A stretch of DNA of 64,000 bases from NCBI RefSeq assembly GCF_032854445.1, contig NC_088305.1:18525717-18589716 (forward strand), read 5' to 3'. The DNA is from Liolophura sinensis (lineage: Eukaryota > Mollusca > Polyplacophora > Chitonida > Chitonidae). The notes below the pieces were generated by a model, which was given only the letters and a program-made list of their open reading frames with translations, was not told the origin of the DNA and made no database searches. This document shows positions 13,209-24,359 of the stretch, one piece after another; the first letter of the stretch is position 1, and the number at the start of each line of letters is the position of its first letter. The translations under genes and the position numbers were made by a program.

Positions 13209-14248
13209 TTTGTTTCACTTATACGGCGGTGGCAACGCTTATGTACAGCAACACTCGAACTGTCTCAGTAGAAACTGACAAACTGTTGCCATAGTGTCAG
13301 CTACCCTAAAGCGATTTTCTTGATCTGTTCACCTATTCTTGCTATTGTTGTTAATAAGTAAATAAACAAAAACACGATTTGTTTATCTCTCCAATTTGCC
13401 ACCATAAAAAAATTTACAGCATATACATTATCATTGGCTACAAACATATCAAAGCATGCGCACTGAGAGAGCAACAAAGGCGTGAATGTTTGCGATATTA
13501 CAGATCGCATTTTAAATGAGATATGTTCTTTAAACCAAGGATAATACGTAACAGTAGACACACCTTGAATGTGTACGGGTGTATTTCTAGTATTGTAACT
13601 TCTGTAAGTATATAAATATATACAGATATACATGACCAGAATGATGTTTTGAAACACTGGGGTGTAGTGAGAGGGTAACGTATTTTCTTTTTTTGTGTGC
13701 TGTTCCCCTGCGATTTATCAACAACAGATATAGCGGATACTGATCTTGGATGAAATTTGATATTCGGCTATTCGTAGCTACACTTGGGATTGCGTGATGT
13801 TTACTTTGAAAGATTCAATGTTTTTTTTACTGTAATTGAATACCAGGGGTTTGTGTAGGAGAAGAGTTTGCTGAGCATGTCGATCGGACCAGGATAAGAA
13901 CTACAGTGTTGCGAACCCTTGAACTGGAGGAGTTCGCAAGACCGAGACTTCCAATAAAACTCTCACCTCACAAGGCGCATATTGTCTCGAGTATTATACC
14001 CTGAAATAACGATGAAAGCCGATTTCTATTTGATTGTAATAGGCCAGGACGTATTGCTGCCAGTATCGAGTGACACTAGCTATGACAGCGAGTGAGGGTT
14101 CGGTGTACACGCTAAATTAGCCGGCCATAGTCCCGCTAGAGATCCAGTCATGCGAAACCGTCCCAGAGTTGGAGGGGGGAAATGCAGCCACTCGTTGACG
14201 AGTTGTCGTTTGTTGCTTTTCGGCTCCCGGGGAGCTAGGTTTGTGGGC
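13209..14248. other. Upstream region of bHLH copy A
   Basis: Starts with a SINE-A-like remnant (13209-13235), then unique sequence. GC content and E-box density rise after about 14100 toward the promoter candidates. No separate gene seen. Confidence 0.55.
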
Positions 14249-14284
14249 GGGGCACGTGTCAGTCAACTGGTTGTCGCGTGCCCC
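14249..14284. promoter_or_regulatory. Inverted repeat with E-boxes upstream of copy A
   Basis: GGGGCACG (14249-14256) is mirrored by CGTGCCCC (14277-14284), giving an 8-bp stem around a 20-base centre. The block contains CACGTG and CAACTG E-boxes and lies about 115 bases upstream of the P1 TATA box. It could be a bHLH-bound or autoregulatory site; this is inference. Confidence 0.35.
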
Positions 14285-14367
14285 GTCCAGCCCTCACCCC
14301 ACCGCTCGATTAGAAAGCGTACGGCAAGCAGGGCATCACGTGACAGCGGTTATCTGCGTCCTGCTGC

Positions 14368-14403
14368 TATAAAAGTTTGTAGTTGGTGCAATGTCTGCAT
14401 TCA
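14368..14403 (+). promoter_or_regulatory. Candidate distal core promoter (P1) of bHLH copy A
   Basis: A perfect TATAAAAG at 14368-14375 places a start at about A14399, in GCATTC, a partial initiator match. A consensus 5' splice site AAG|GTGAGT follows at 14456-14464, defining a possible 60-base non-coding first exon (14399-14458) with no ATG. Acceptors before the CDS are weak (for example after TTGTCAG at 14684), so splicing is uncertain. A GC box and two CACGTG E-boxes (14253 and 14339) lie within 150 bases upstream. Confidence 0.5.
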
Positions 14404-14651
14404 CGGCTTAGGCTTCCTTGCTCAGCCCTCACCTGTGCATTGAGAGTACCTCACTAAGGTGAGTCCTCATTCCGAACTCCACTTACCTCGATTTCCCTTG
14501 AACCGTAACCGTTAAAAGAGGTTGGTGTTGGATTACGGACATTGACTAACCCCCGTACACTTGATGAGGACCCCGCGCCCTGGGAGCCCAGCGAGATCAA
14601 CAGGTGGGATCGTCACTAACCAATCGGTGTTGATCGCGAGGCTGTGGTGCA

Positions 14652-14687
14652 GATAAAAGCAACTGATCGACCAGGAATTGTCAGTTC
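14652..14687 (+). promoter_or_regulatory. Candidate proximal core promoter (P2) of bHLH copy A
   Basis: A TATA-like GATAAAAG (14652-14659) lies exactly 31 bases upstream of the A of a TCAGTTC initiator (A at 14683). This gives an 84-base 5' UTR. A CCAAT box at 14620-14624 sits about 60 bases upstream of that start. An E-box CAGGTG lies at 14601-14606. A GGATG similar to a downstream promoter element starts at +29, one base off the usual position. Confidence 0.55.
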
Positions 14688-14712
14688 GATCTTGTCTGAT
14701 CATCGCAAGTGG

Positions 14713-14736
14713 ATGAAAGGTGACCAAATTTTGTAA
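14713..14736 (+). CDS. Seven-codon upstream ORF (uORF) before copy A
   Basis: An ATG at 14713 opens a 7-codon frame (MKGDQIL) ending at the TAA 14734-14736, 30 bases before and in the same frame as the main start. The base at -3 is T, a weak context, so leaky scanning to the main ATG is expected. It would lie in the 5' UTR made from P2. It may tune translation, but such short uORFs also arise by chance. Confidence 0.3.
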   Translation: MKGDQIL

Positions 14737-14766
14737 CTGGACTTTAAACTTAACATCTCGTCCATA

Positions 14767-15651
14767 ATGAGCAACGAAGATATGTCTATGGCTCCGGCCG
14801 GTTGGTCTAGCGATGTTTTCACGAACTACGATGACTTACAGCTAGGCGGTTTCGATTTGGACCTTGGATTTCAGGAAGGTATACCGGATGTATTTCACGA
14901 CACTGTCCCCAACCTAGCAGTGGACTTTCACACGTACCCGCCCTCCCATGAGTCTGTAGACCTGATGACTTTGTCGTCAGCTGCAGCCTCAGACCTTTGC
15001 GATATCAGCCATTCTCACGCCAGTTCTATTAGTCCATTCCAAGACAGCAGCGTTTCCAGCGTACCGAGTTCATCGTCAAGTCCCGTGCAGTTTGAATCGT
15101 GGCCACTGGACAGCAGTCCTGTCAACGTCTTACCGCAGGGCTACCAACATCCCCAGTTTTATGAGACGAACTTCGTAAACGGTAGAAAGCGACGGGCTTG
15201 CGACGAACCGTGCCGGTTACCCCAGATGCCCGGCAATGTTGCTGTGCAAGCTGTTAACTTTCCCGTCTTTTCTACCGATGTCGCCAGTAAACCTAAGCGG
15301 AAAAGGGTCCAAAACGCACGCCAGAGGAAAGCAGCGAATGTACGGGAGAGAAAAAGGATGTTTCACCTCAACGAAGCCTTCGACAGCTTGAAAACCAAAG
15401 TACCCACCTTCAACTACGAGAAACGTCTGTCGAGAATCGAAACGCTTCGGCTGGCGATGACTTACATTTCCTTCATGTCGGACCTACTAGCAGGCAAGAA
15501 ACCCAGCGAGATCTCGTTGAAGCCCGACGGCATGCTCAGCTCTGACAATTCCTTCACACTGGAAGACTTAGAAAACCTGAAACAATCTATTGCATCTTCG
15601 TACAATTCCGATGGCACGGAAAGTTCCGAATGTGGCTCGTCCAGTTCTTGA
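14767..15651 (+). CDS. FERD3L: Fer3/FERD3L-type bHLH transcription factor, copy A (294 aa, single exon)
   Basis: Seen: the basic region lies at residues about 184-199 ([12 protein letters not shown] core), helix 1 at about 199-212, a loop with the signature [19 protein letters not shown], and helix 2 to about residue 241. The E and R residues of the ERxR motif that contact E-boxes are present. The loop/helix-2 string [14 protein letters not shown] is what I associate with Fer3/FERD3L; PTF1A/Fer1 instead carry YEKRLSKVDTLRLA. A basic cluster KPKRKR (175-180) could serve as a nuclear localisation signal. Residues 21-43 are acidic and hydrophobic, resembling an activation domain; 80-120 and the C-terminus are Ser-rich. 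Known of the family: nuclear E-box binding as a heterodimer with E proteins, acting in neural progenitors. The start is the first ATG after an in-frame TAA at 14734-14736, with A at -3. The whole domain sits in one exon. Helix 1 carries H where canonical members have N (MFHLNEAF), so this copy looks the more derived of the two. Confidence 0.92.
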   Translation: MSNEDMSMAPAGWSSDVFTNYDDLQLGGFDLDLGFQEGIPDVFHDTVPNLAVDFHTYPPSHESVDLMTLSSAAASDLCDISHSHASSISPFQDSSVSSVPSSSSSPVQFESWPLDSSPVNVLPQGYQHPQFYETNFVNGRKRRACDEPCRLPQMPGNVAVQAVNFPVFSTDVASKPKRKRVQNARQRKAANVRERKRMFHLNEAFDSLKTKVPTFNYEKRLSRIETLRLAMTYISFMSDLLAGKKPSEISLKPDGMLSSDNSFTLEDLENLKQSIASSYNSDGTESSECGSSSS

Positions 15652-16474
15652 TGATCACGTGAGCACGTAGTTGGTTTAAGCATCATAAGTGCATCAAAGA
15701 CATTTACTGTTTTTATACACAACACATTCAGTCATAAAGCTTTGAACGTCGCCTCAGGCGAAATTATTCTCTCGTTTTTGTGTCAAGTATTATGCAAATT
15801 TAGTCATCGCACATTTATGTGTTTGTCTGAACGTAGCGTCATTATGCACACTTGTATAACCGATATCCGGTGAAATGATTTATGTGAGAGATTTGTTAAG
15901 AATTTACATGTTTTTATCAAGCAAGCCTTACAAGTAGCAATGCATGTATCTGTATATAAAGACTATAATTTTGTACAAAGTATATACTGAGACTTTATGA
16001 CAAAGAGTTTGTATATTTATTATGTGAAATTTTGTACAGTTTGGTTATTATTATTTATAAAAAGCTTCTTCGAATGAAAGTTTTCGACTTGTCTCAGTTT
16101 CTTATTGCCTTTCACGTGTTTCCAGGAAAGAAGATTTGGTATACCTTATCTTCTGACCAGTTAGTTTAGTAAATGACAGAATTATTGTGTGCTTTAGATT
16201 TGCGTACATGCGGACTGATGCACTGGTTTACGGACTGGTTTATTTACAGCTATTTAACTTATAGGTTTTGTACATATTAGGATGATTGCTTGGTTTGGTT
16301 GATTTGCATGCAGTTATGGTGACTGATGCACCGATCGACTCATTTCACTACCATTATACCCACCTGTTGACTGAGTAAAGAATAGAAGGATTGGACGGTT
16401 TGATTGATTTGCGCTCATGCGGATTGATAAACTCACAAATTCATTTTAATGTTATTTCATTGACCAGTTGATTG
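15652..16474 (+). other. Presumed 3' UTR/downstream flank of copy A, containing the right inverted-repeat arm
   Basis: There is no clear AATAAA in the first 800 bases after the stop; an ATTAAA occurs near 16539. The segment 15815-16474 is AT-rich and is repeated, inverted and almost identical, at 12090-13001 upstream of the gene. If the transcript extends past 15815, its 3' UTR includes the arm. Confidence 0.5.
15815..16474 (+). repeat. Right arm (660 bp) of the inverted repeat flanking bHLH copy A
   Basis: By eye, the reverse complement matches 12090-13001 almost base for base, apart from a 253-bp internal duplication in the other arm. Mismatches I found are single bases, for example at the TTATAGG/CTACAAG position and near the outer end. 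The arms are separated by about 2.8 kb (13002-15814) containing the gene. Confidence 0.93.
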
Positions 16475-16672
16475 AGCAAATATCAGAATGACATGATGGT
16501 TGATATGCACACCCTCAGACTGATAAAATTATCAGCTCATATTAAATGTTTCTTGAAGAGCCGCCCAGGTTTTCAAGCTTTCGTGATTGGCAATTTGAAC
16601 GACCGCATTTCAGCGGTTGTGTGTGGACATTTGCTAACTATAACATACACTGTCGTCGCTAATCTGGTTTTG

Positions 16673-16673
<1 letters not shown>

Positions 16674-16722
<49 letters not shown>
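16674..16722. repeat. (TA)n microsatellite
   Basis: About 49 bases of uninterrupted TA dinucleotides, 200 bases past the right inverted arm. Confidence 0.98.
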
Positions 16723-16726
<4 letters not shown>

Positions 16727-17118
16727 GGCCTAATCATGCACTGATTTTATTGCCATTTTTTTTTTAACTTTTGTGACTTGTCGGTTTATGAATCTTCCTA
16801 TAGTAAAATCGATAGATAAGAAAAAATTTGCGAAAATTCGAGGAACAGATCCTAACTTGCGTAACCTTCAGCCAAAAAGTTAGACTTGTTAGTTTTTTTG
16901 TCTGTTTGTTCCACTGTAAAAGACAACAAAGCGGAAAAAACTGGATACAGCCTATACGGTCTGTATGTGACCCGTTTGTCTCTTTCGTTTAATGGTGATA
17001 TGACTTTGTCCCCTTTCCAAAGGACTTCTCTGATGCACACACGCATTTGCACGTAGCACGGGACCACGTGGCACAATTTTGTATATGGGAAAGATCTCCA
17101 GAAGTTTGTCCATTCAGC
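16723..17118. other. Unique intergenic DNA
   Basis: Nothing recognised. Confidence 0.55.
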
Positions 17119-17167
17119 CTATTAAGCACGACGTTAAACCCCAAGCACTCATTCACCCACTCACTCC
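17119..17167 (+). mobile_element. V-type SINE 3' end
   Basis: cacgacgttaaaccccaag followed by a cactcattcacccactcac tail, the 3' end typical of this second SINE tail class. Related fragments lie at 18785-18955 and 34373-34415. Confidence 0.75.
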
Positions 17168-17229
17168 ATTCACCCTATCTATCTTTTGGGATGTTTAAAG
17201 AAAGTTCGCATTGAGCCTATTCAACTAAG

Positions 17230-17362
17230 TATATTTATTTACTTATTTATTTATTTCATCGGTGTTTTACGCTGTACTCAAGAATATTTCATTTATACGA
17301 CGGCGGACGGAGGAAACCGGGCAAAGCCCGGGAGCAACCCACGACCACGATTCTATCAGCAC
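17230..17362 (-). mobile_element. SINE-A copy
   Basis: (ATTT)n tail, then tcggtgttttacgctgtact, cttgagtg-complement body, and gaaaccgggcaaagcccgg. Confidence 0.9.
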
Positions 17363-18279
17363 CTGAAACATTAAATTTCACCCCCATCAGACAACATTCT
17401 CCTATTGTCACTGGACAGCAGCGATCACGTGAAGACGTGTATATTCACATTTCTTGCAGTCGATACCATGTGTCTGTTGACCAGGTTATCTCCCTTGGTT
17501 TCAGTGTGATAACAGTGCCATTAAGTAATAAAATAAATCGGATTCGTGTTTGGAACAAGAGAAAAAATATTGCTTGTCGTTTATCTGTCTTGCAACACCT
17601 ACATTTGCACGTTTAGAATTTCGAATTTGTATCCGGCATATTTGAAAACTCTGAAATGATATCAATGTACCAGGAACAAATACTGCTATACCACGCTTAT
17701 CAGCTTATTGTATTGGGATGACTTGAGTTGGATTTGAAGCTATTGTCAAATTGCATGATCTACAACTATATAGTCCCAATGGCCAGCCTGGTTCAAATTT
17801 ACATTTAAGACTTCCATAACTCCGGTTTCGGCATTTAAGAGCTCCACGTGTATGCTGAGAATAAACGTGACCAAGCTGTGTATTATAAACATGGACGCCA
17901 TATCGTATATATATGTGTGTAGAAAAAAAACGATTAATTAACCCAAATAAATTTTTGCCAGTCCCAGGAACATTCAGGTAGTCTTACTCTTTTCTTTGTT
18001 ATATACTGACATTTTATTCAGTATACATGCACAGATTTATCCTGGCGGAAGGGGATGTGGCCAAGTGCTTTTAAGGGTTGGCGTCTTTCGCTAGAACACT
18101 CGGCGTGGGTGTGCACACCTGACCTCGGCCAAGCAGCCTGCGGATTAACTCGCTCCCAATATTCGTAAAATCCTAGTGACATTATTGAAAACGAGCGATT
18201 ATTCCTGTACGGCCATTGATGAATACATGTTGTCTTTCATCAGTATGGCGTGCATATCCATGCTTCACACGTGGAAAGA
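17363..18279. other. Mostly unique DNA, with a possible decayed tRNA-type SINE head
   Basis: 18040-18140 has a gatgtggccaagtgct A-box-like start. It has no clear B box, so I do not call it as an element. Confidence 0.4.
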
Positions 18280-18402
18280 GGGCCAGTAACTTGCGCAAGG
18301 TCGATGGTTTGCCCCCAGGCACTCTGGATTCCTCCAGAATAAAAACTGACTGCCGTCGTATAAGACAAAAGTTCTTGAGGATATGGTGTCAAAGTAAATA
18401 AA
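18280..18402 (+). mobile_element. Diverged SINE copy
   Basis: Blocks gcgcaaggtcgatggttt, actgactgccgtcgtata and a degenerate AAAT tail; same subfamily as 35530-35682. Confidence 0.7.
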
Positions 18403-18621
18403 TGCATTGGATAGGTTTGCAGGCATTGCCTTTTCCAATCACAACTTCGTTCCTATCGGCCAGTTAAAATTTTACCTGTAAGCACATGTAACTTAACGCA
18501 TCGATGAAGGTATGGTAGCCGTATAGCCCCTTCTCGTTAATTGCCGAAGGCTAAGTACTTGCATATTAACGTGGCATTACAGTGGGTACTCCAGTTTCGA
18601 CGTTATGAATACATGTAATAA

Positions 18622-18668
18622 TACTTTGGGTTTTCAGTTATATGACGACGAGGAGTCATTATTGACGT
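18622..18668 (-). mobile_element. V-type SINE fragment
   Basis: tatatgacgacgaggagtca corresponds to the conserved 3' block of the V-type SINE on the minus strand. Confidence 0.5.
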
Positions 18669-18784
18669 TACAGCGTCAAGGTGATGCATAAATTTGCTTA
18701 CTATGTTCTCAATAAAGTCTTGGCGTTCTGCATTAAGGGGATAGTGCGTTGACCGCTTGACCCAGTATCAGTACAATGGTGGGG

Positions 18785-18955
18785 ACGCTTTCTTGCCTTC
18801 GGTAAGGCGTCTCAGTGAAGCAGCACTAGAGCGGTGGAAATCCGTCCTGCAACAAGGAGGCACATTGTATGCATTCTAAGGCCACCTTCGTCGCCAATTG
18901 AGTGAAAAATTACGACAGTTAAGTAAGACGTTAAACCCCATGCACTCAATCTCTC
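18785..18955 (+). mobile_element. V-type SINE copy
   Basis: Blocks ggtaaggcgtctcagtgaag, cctgcaacaaggaggcac and aagacgttaaaccccatgc, then a CTCT/CACTC-like tail. Confidence 0.75.
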
Positions 18956-20140
18956 TCAATAAAGTCTCTCACTATATACTTTGAAAACAACAACAACAAA
19001 ACAGGGAACTTATGAGGTCAAACAAATATACGAGGGATCAAATATTTGTAATTTTTGTTGTTATATCACTTATACCATTAATAAAATCGATTACCAACTT
19101 CGTGGTCCTGGGGCCTTCTGGGTCTTATCTATGTACACAGAATGTTGGCCCCGAGATGAAGCCGCAGACCAGATCAAGCCATCCAAGTTTGATCCATGCA
19201 TAGGCTGCTCGCAGCTTTTCGTCTTTTTTGTCTCTTTCAATAAAGAGGCGATAAATCAAATTTCGTTTATTTCTGTTTGCGTCCTAAATCTTGTACAAGT
19301 CGAAAGCATAAAAGTTTTCTAAATGAGACAAAACTTTTGTCGCTGGACCAGAAATTTGCGACGGCTGAAAATTGTAGACAGTTGTCGTGGGATAAGAAGA
19401 AAACGTGAAAAGCAACCACCTGATATAATTAACATCTTGAATGTGACTTTTTCTGATATTGTCGCCCATCTAGCACTCCTATAGCGTGGACTTGTGTGAA
19501 GACACGTGCCGAATCTCTCATTTTTTTTCAAAGATAAATCTGGGGATCTCTCTTTTGGCAGGACCGCCTTTCAAATAACAAAAATGAGTTCTTTTTGGGG
19601 CATCTGAAGCTTAGAGATTCGGCGAAGCGCGGTGAATTTGAGAGTCAATGGGGCTCAAGTTTTGACCATTCGGTGTATCAATGGGTGGCACAATTGTCCC
19701 CTCCCTTGCACTCGTGTTTAACCCCCACTCTTTTATCTGGCTCTTTGTGCGATCAAGTATGGCCTATGATGGCGTCGAGTAAAAAGAAATTCACAAAAAA
19801 ATGCGCAATCTGCAAAGGTGTCTTTTGCTGCACGGTTACATTTAGATGGACAGCTTTCCCTCGGTCTTTGTCCAGACGTCAGTGGACTGTCTTTGTGTTG
19901 TAAAGAGTTCGTGGATATTGTATGCATGCAGAGTCATCCAGAATGCAGCAAAATGACATTAGGTACATCAGCACATCATTCGGGCGAGGATCTTTTTCAA
20001 ATATGTGGCGATAAAATACAGGGAGAAATGTTAACACACTGTGATTGGTCCTCTGACGGATTTTTTTGCACCTTATTATGTAAATGTTTAAATTAAGAAA
20101 ACATTTCGCCACAAGGGTGTTCCAGCACTTTAATATTTGA
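18956..20140. other. Unique intergenic DNA
   Basis: Several short overlapping open frames (up to about 113 codons) with no recognisable domain. Confidence 0.55.
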
Positions 20141-20262
20141 CTGGTATACTCAAGAATATATCACTTATACGACGGCTGACAGCATTATTATGGAAGCAAA
20201 CTGGACAGAGCATGAGGGAAACCCGCGACCATCTGCTGGTTGCTGGTAGACGCTAAGTAACT
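20141..20262 (-). mobile_element. SINE-A copy
   Basis: Starts within actcaagaatatatcac and runs to gaccatctgctggttgctgg. The tail is missing. Confidence 0.85.
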
Positions 20263-21975
20263 GATATTCTACAGATGTGATATGCAATTTTCATCCAGTC
20301 GTATACAGTTGCGGCTTGCAGAGAAGCATGCATCGTTTTCTGTTATAGCCTTATTTGTCTACTACTGTAGTGTCTTTTGGATGCGTGCACACCAGAAAGT
20401 GTGACGCGCCCTACAAGAAAGAACAAATGACTACAGGTCATTGAACCGCTTTGTTAAAGGAGGAAACGGGTTTTATCAGTTCCCCGTTGAAAGAACTATT
20501 ACGTTCTTCTCCCCATAGCCCAGTACAGTACATGTACATGACTATACAGGCTTATACCCTTCATATTCCACGAAAATAGTCATTTATAGTCGTGTATCAC
20601 CAGAGGCCGTATACGAATCATCGGGTATGGCAGCGATATACCCGGTGCTGATATGAACAACGTTTATAAACTGCTATCGAGCTACCTCTATGCATTGGCA
20701 TACTGATATGTTACTGCATGGTGTGCATTTCCACTCGTGACGTAAACAACTATAAATATGAACGCCATACTAAGGAAGTGGTCTTAAAAAAACGATTCCA
20801 AAAATCGGGTGTATCGTCGACAGTTTATTGTCTCATCTAGCAACCCTCAATTTATTTATAATTTGGTGAATGATCTCAACACTATATGCATCCTAAATCT
20901 AATAAAGTATAAATCTAAACTATGCTGTTTTCAATAAATTATACTTATACTCTGAACGCGTATATTCTGTGTGTTATATACACAGCGTGTTTTAAGGTCG
21001 GTGTTACTGTCACTCCCGATATATGTCGGTTTATTTCTCTGACTTTATCATAACTGGCCGTATCGTGTTGGGATTACACGAAGTAGTTTAAGCTTGACAT
21101 TTTCATAAAGCCCTTTTTCATAAAGAATACTCATACAATCTCAGAAGGCACAAACACCTATAACACATAAAAGATTGAAAGATGTGGGTGTTTTTATATA
21201 TGTAAGTCGTAGATGAAATGTAGCCTTTACGTCCCCTGAAACATTAATTATATTCAAAACGCATCGCCTTGCCAGGGTTTGGTATAGCACGAAGGCGTGC
21301 TTACACTGAATAATATGAGAATGTATTGCTATAGAAGTGGGTTTGGTGAATTTTAATACTTTTGATATAGTTTGATGGACCACAGTTGTCAAAAATCGTC
21401 CGGAAGATCCACAAAGCCTGTACAATTCTGCTCGCGTGTGCAATGAACTTTGATCTATCTGCGGTCAAAACACCTGGCAAATTAAGGATGCAAGTGAATA
21501 AATATTTGAAGTCAGGTACGTCTTCATTCATGGGCCAAGCCAGCAGTGAATAGATGGCCACCACGTTATGGCACAAACATCCTGTACAAATAGAGAAGAG
21601 GTTTGAAAAGCCAAAAGTGAAAATTATCCTCAATGAATGTTAACGTCGAAGTTGCTCTCGAAAACACCTAACCACATTCCTTTCAACGCTGTGTGAAAGG
21701 AGTCCATCATGAGGCATTGTCGAAAACTGGGACGTTTTCACTTAACCTGATTCCCTGACAAGACGCGGGGGTTCCGCATGATTAGACTGCATTATAACGC
21801 GCTCAGGTAAATTTTAAGGACACCTTTACCAAAGTATATAAAGTTAGCAGTTGTTCATAAAACGTCACTGACAAAAAACCATTGCGGTCGGTACCAGGTA
21901 TCAGAGTAATTAATTCTGCGGACATATATGTTACATGGCTAAAATGACTTTGATTTAATCGAATGCCTTTGTTTA
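20263..21975. other. Unique intergenic DNA
   Basis: No gene or repeat family recognised. Confidence 0.55.
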
Positions 21976-22245
21976 AGTAACTCTGCACCAGCAACGTCTA
22001 ATAAATGGACATTTACACCACGGCATTTTTTATCTTCCCTGATTCTGCTTAAGCCATGGTACTAGGGGGTATGTCATTTTATACTGTTTAAGCGTTTATA
22101 TGAACAGTTAGAATAAAATCCTAGCTGAGGTAAACTATCAATAGAGGCCGTATTTCACCGGCTATATGTGTGATCATTTGCCAGCTATCACAGTGTCGTC
22201 GCTGCTCTGTTGTTTCCCTTCACGCTGGACGTCTTTAATTATATT
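21976..22245 (+). repeat. Family-C interspersed repeat (unclassified, about 250 bp)
   Basis: Shares, in order, cca-gcaacgtctaataaat, attctgcttaagccatggt, aataaaatcctagctgagg, gaggccgtatttc and tttgccagctatcac with copies at 38125, 40255 and, inverted, 52598 and 56965. No tRNA boxes or clear terminal repeats seen; probably a non-autonomous DNA element or SINE. Confidence 0.7.
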
Positions 22246-23694
22246 TCTAGAAAGTGTCATATTTATCTTAAGGTCGATTTATGCCTTACTCAAAATACTT
22301 CACTTTTGGCATTCTGATGGGAAGAAACCGCGGCCGGGGAGGTCCACGATGAAAATGGTTTATTGTAGATCAATACTGTACCTTGGCCATCCCTGATTTC
22401 TTTAGCCACACGTACTACATGGGCCATAATTTCATGATGAGGACTGTAAGTTACACACCGGGCTTGCGCTCCGGTTTTCCATCACGCATAACCATGCATG
22501 ACCGCCATGTATGAAAGGTGAATGTGCCAGACTCTTGAGTATAAGGTGTTTAAACAGGAATTAATAAACCATAACTAACCAATATGTATTATTACACATT
22601 TACAAGTCTGCAATTAACATTTAGTCATATGATTAAAATATGAATTTTAAATCCCTCCAAATTTGCCTTAAAAGTCAATCTAAGACTTTGATGACACAGA
22701 GCATCGTCGTTTTGCGCTTACTATGTTACAGCTATGCTAATAGTCATGATGCGTTACAGATGGAACAAAACTTATTCTACAAACAGACGAATATCACAGT
22801 TTACTATACTTTCAATTTTTTCGGTTAATATGCAGGTCATAACTCACGCTACCGGTATGTAAAACTAAATTTTACAATACGTCGAGTACATTTTTTCTGC
22901 TATACGGCATTGCCCTGCCATTGTGTTTCTCCAGTGGTATATAATGTATCTAAATCTTGTTGTTTTTTTTTTTTTTTGCCTCTGTATCCCCAAAAAGGGC
23001 GATTATTCGTTAACTGTCACAAACGACACAGGTTAAGAAGTTAGCTTTCAAATATGTTCAGAAGACTTCCATTGTGTTACATCCGGTGAATTTTTCTGCA
23101 TTTGAGCTCACACTCTTCAGAATTAAGTCATATTGCGGGGTTTGAATTTTAAATTACACGTGTTTTTTGTCCGTCTGTCCGCCAGTGTAGGTGTCCTCTT
23201 CCTTCAAATTTTTATTCAGTATTTAAAGAAGTCAAATACCTGACCACAAAACTCAAACCCAGATGTGACACGTGCGCAGAGAATACATCAATGGTAAATG
23301 TAGGACGTAACATATGTAGAAAAGGTTCTTCAGCATTTGCTTTCAAGTCCATCGTATGCAGTCCAGTATACTGAGAATAGGTGAAGTGTCCTGTAGAATA
23401 CCCTCGGCCAGATACTTAAGATGCGGCAAAACTTTGACGGCATCTGCTCGCAATAACACATGAAGACACGGTAAACGTACAGACAACAACTCCTCGATGT
23501 CACAAGACTGAAAAAATTGATAAGTACGACATAAAACCACAAGCATACATACCCATATGCACTATCCCATGCATTTAGTTGCATATATGATTGTTCTTTA
23601 AGGTTACGCTGAATAATAATAACGTTCAGGTTTCTGAGAATGGGTAGTATGTCACAATTGATGGGCAGTATGCTAGCCCAGCACAATGACGAAG
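22246..23694. other. Unique intergenic DNA
   Basis: Includes a T-run near 22960. No gene recognised. Confidence 0.55.
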
Positions 23695-23845
23695 AAGCGT
23701 CTCACCATGCAGTGCGGTCGCTGTGAGTTCAAGTCCAGATTCATGCGTAAATCACCAGTCAAATAATCCACGGTTTGGCAGCAACCTGCGGATAGTCGTG
23801 GGCTTCTGTCAGATTTTATCCTGTTCCCTCCGACCATAATGCATG
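23695..23845 (+). mobile_element. SINE-A copy with internal promoter B box
   Basis: ctgtgagttcaagtccag fits a pol III B box, followed by gcaacctgcggatagtcgtg and the accataatgc block. The 3' tail is lost. Confidence 0.82.
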
Positions 23846-24141
23846 TGATTAATTCCGCAATAAAAAATAACTGCATTGTACAGATATTATAAGATGCAAC
23901 ATTAATCATTAAAATGATACGGAATAAACAAAAATTGAAGCCTTATATATAATTGTTATACTCAATTACTCACATTCTGCGCTATTTTGACTTTCTTGAA
24001 AATGTACTTGATTTCCATGAATACATTGTGTATGAGTAAGTATGCTGGATAACGATAACGTAACTCCTATAAATTATTCTACTTCGGATCGACTACGGAT
24101 TAAATAGTGGTTCGATAACCTCCTCAAATACACTATGATAA

Positions 24142-24300
24142 ATTTAATTATTTGATTGACGTTTTACGCCGCACTCAAGAATATTTCACTTACACGGCGG
24201 CATTCGGCAGTATTGTGACAGGAAACCGGCCAGATTCCGGGGGAAACCCACGACCATCCGCTTGTTGTTGACAGACCTTCCCATGTAAGGCCAGAGCATT
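24142..24300 (-). mobile_element. SINE-A copy
   Basis: tttgattgacgttttacgcc, cactcaagaatatttcactt, and a cccacgaccatccgcttg block. Confidence 0.9.
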
Positions 24301-24359
24301 AGAACAAACTACTCATAGAATGTATTAAATGTGTATATCCTGTCCTACAATATCTTCAG

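Noticed and set aside
18040-18140. Another tRNA-headed SINE
   Set aside because: Only an A-box-like motif is seen, with no B box, body or tail.
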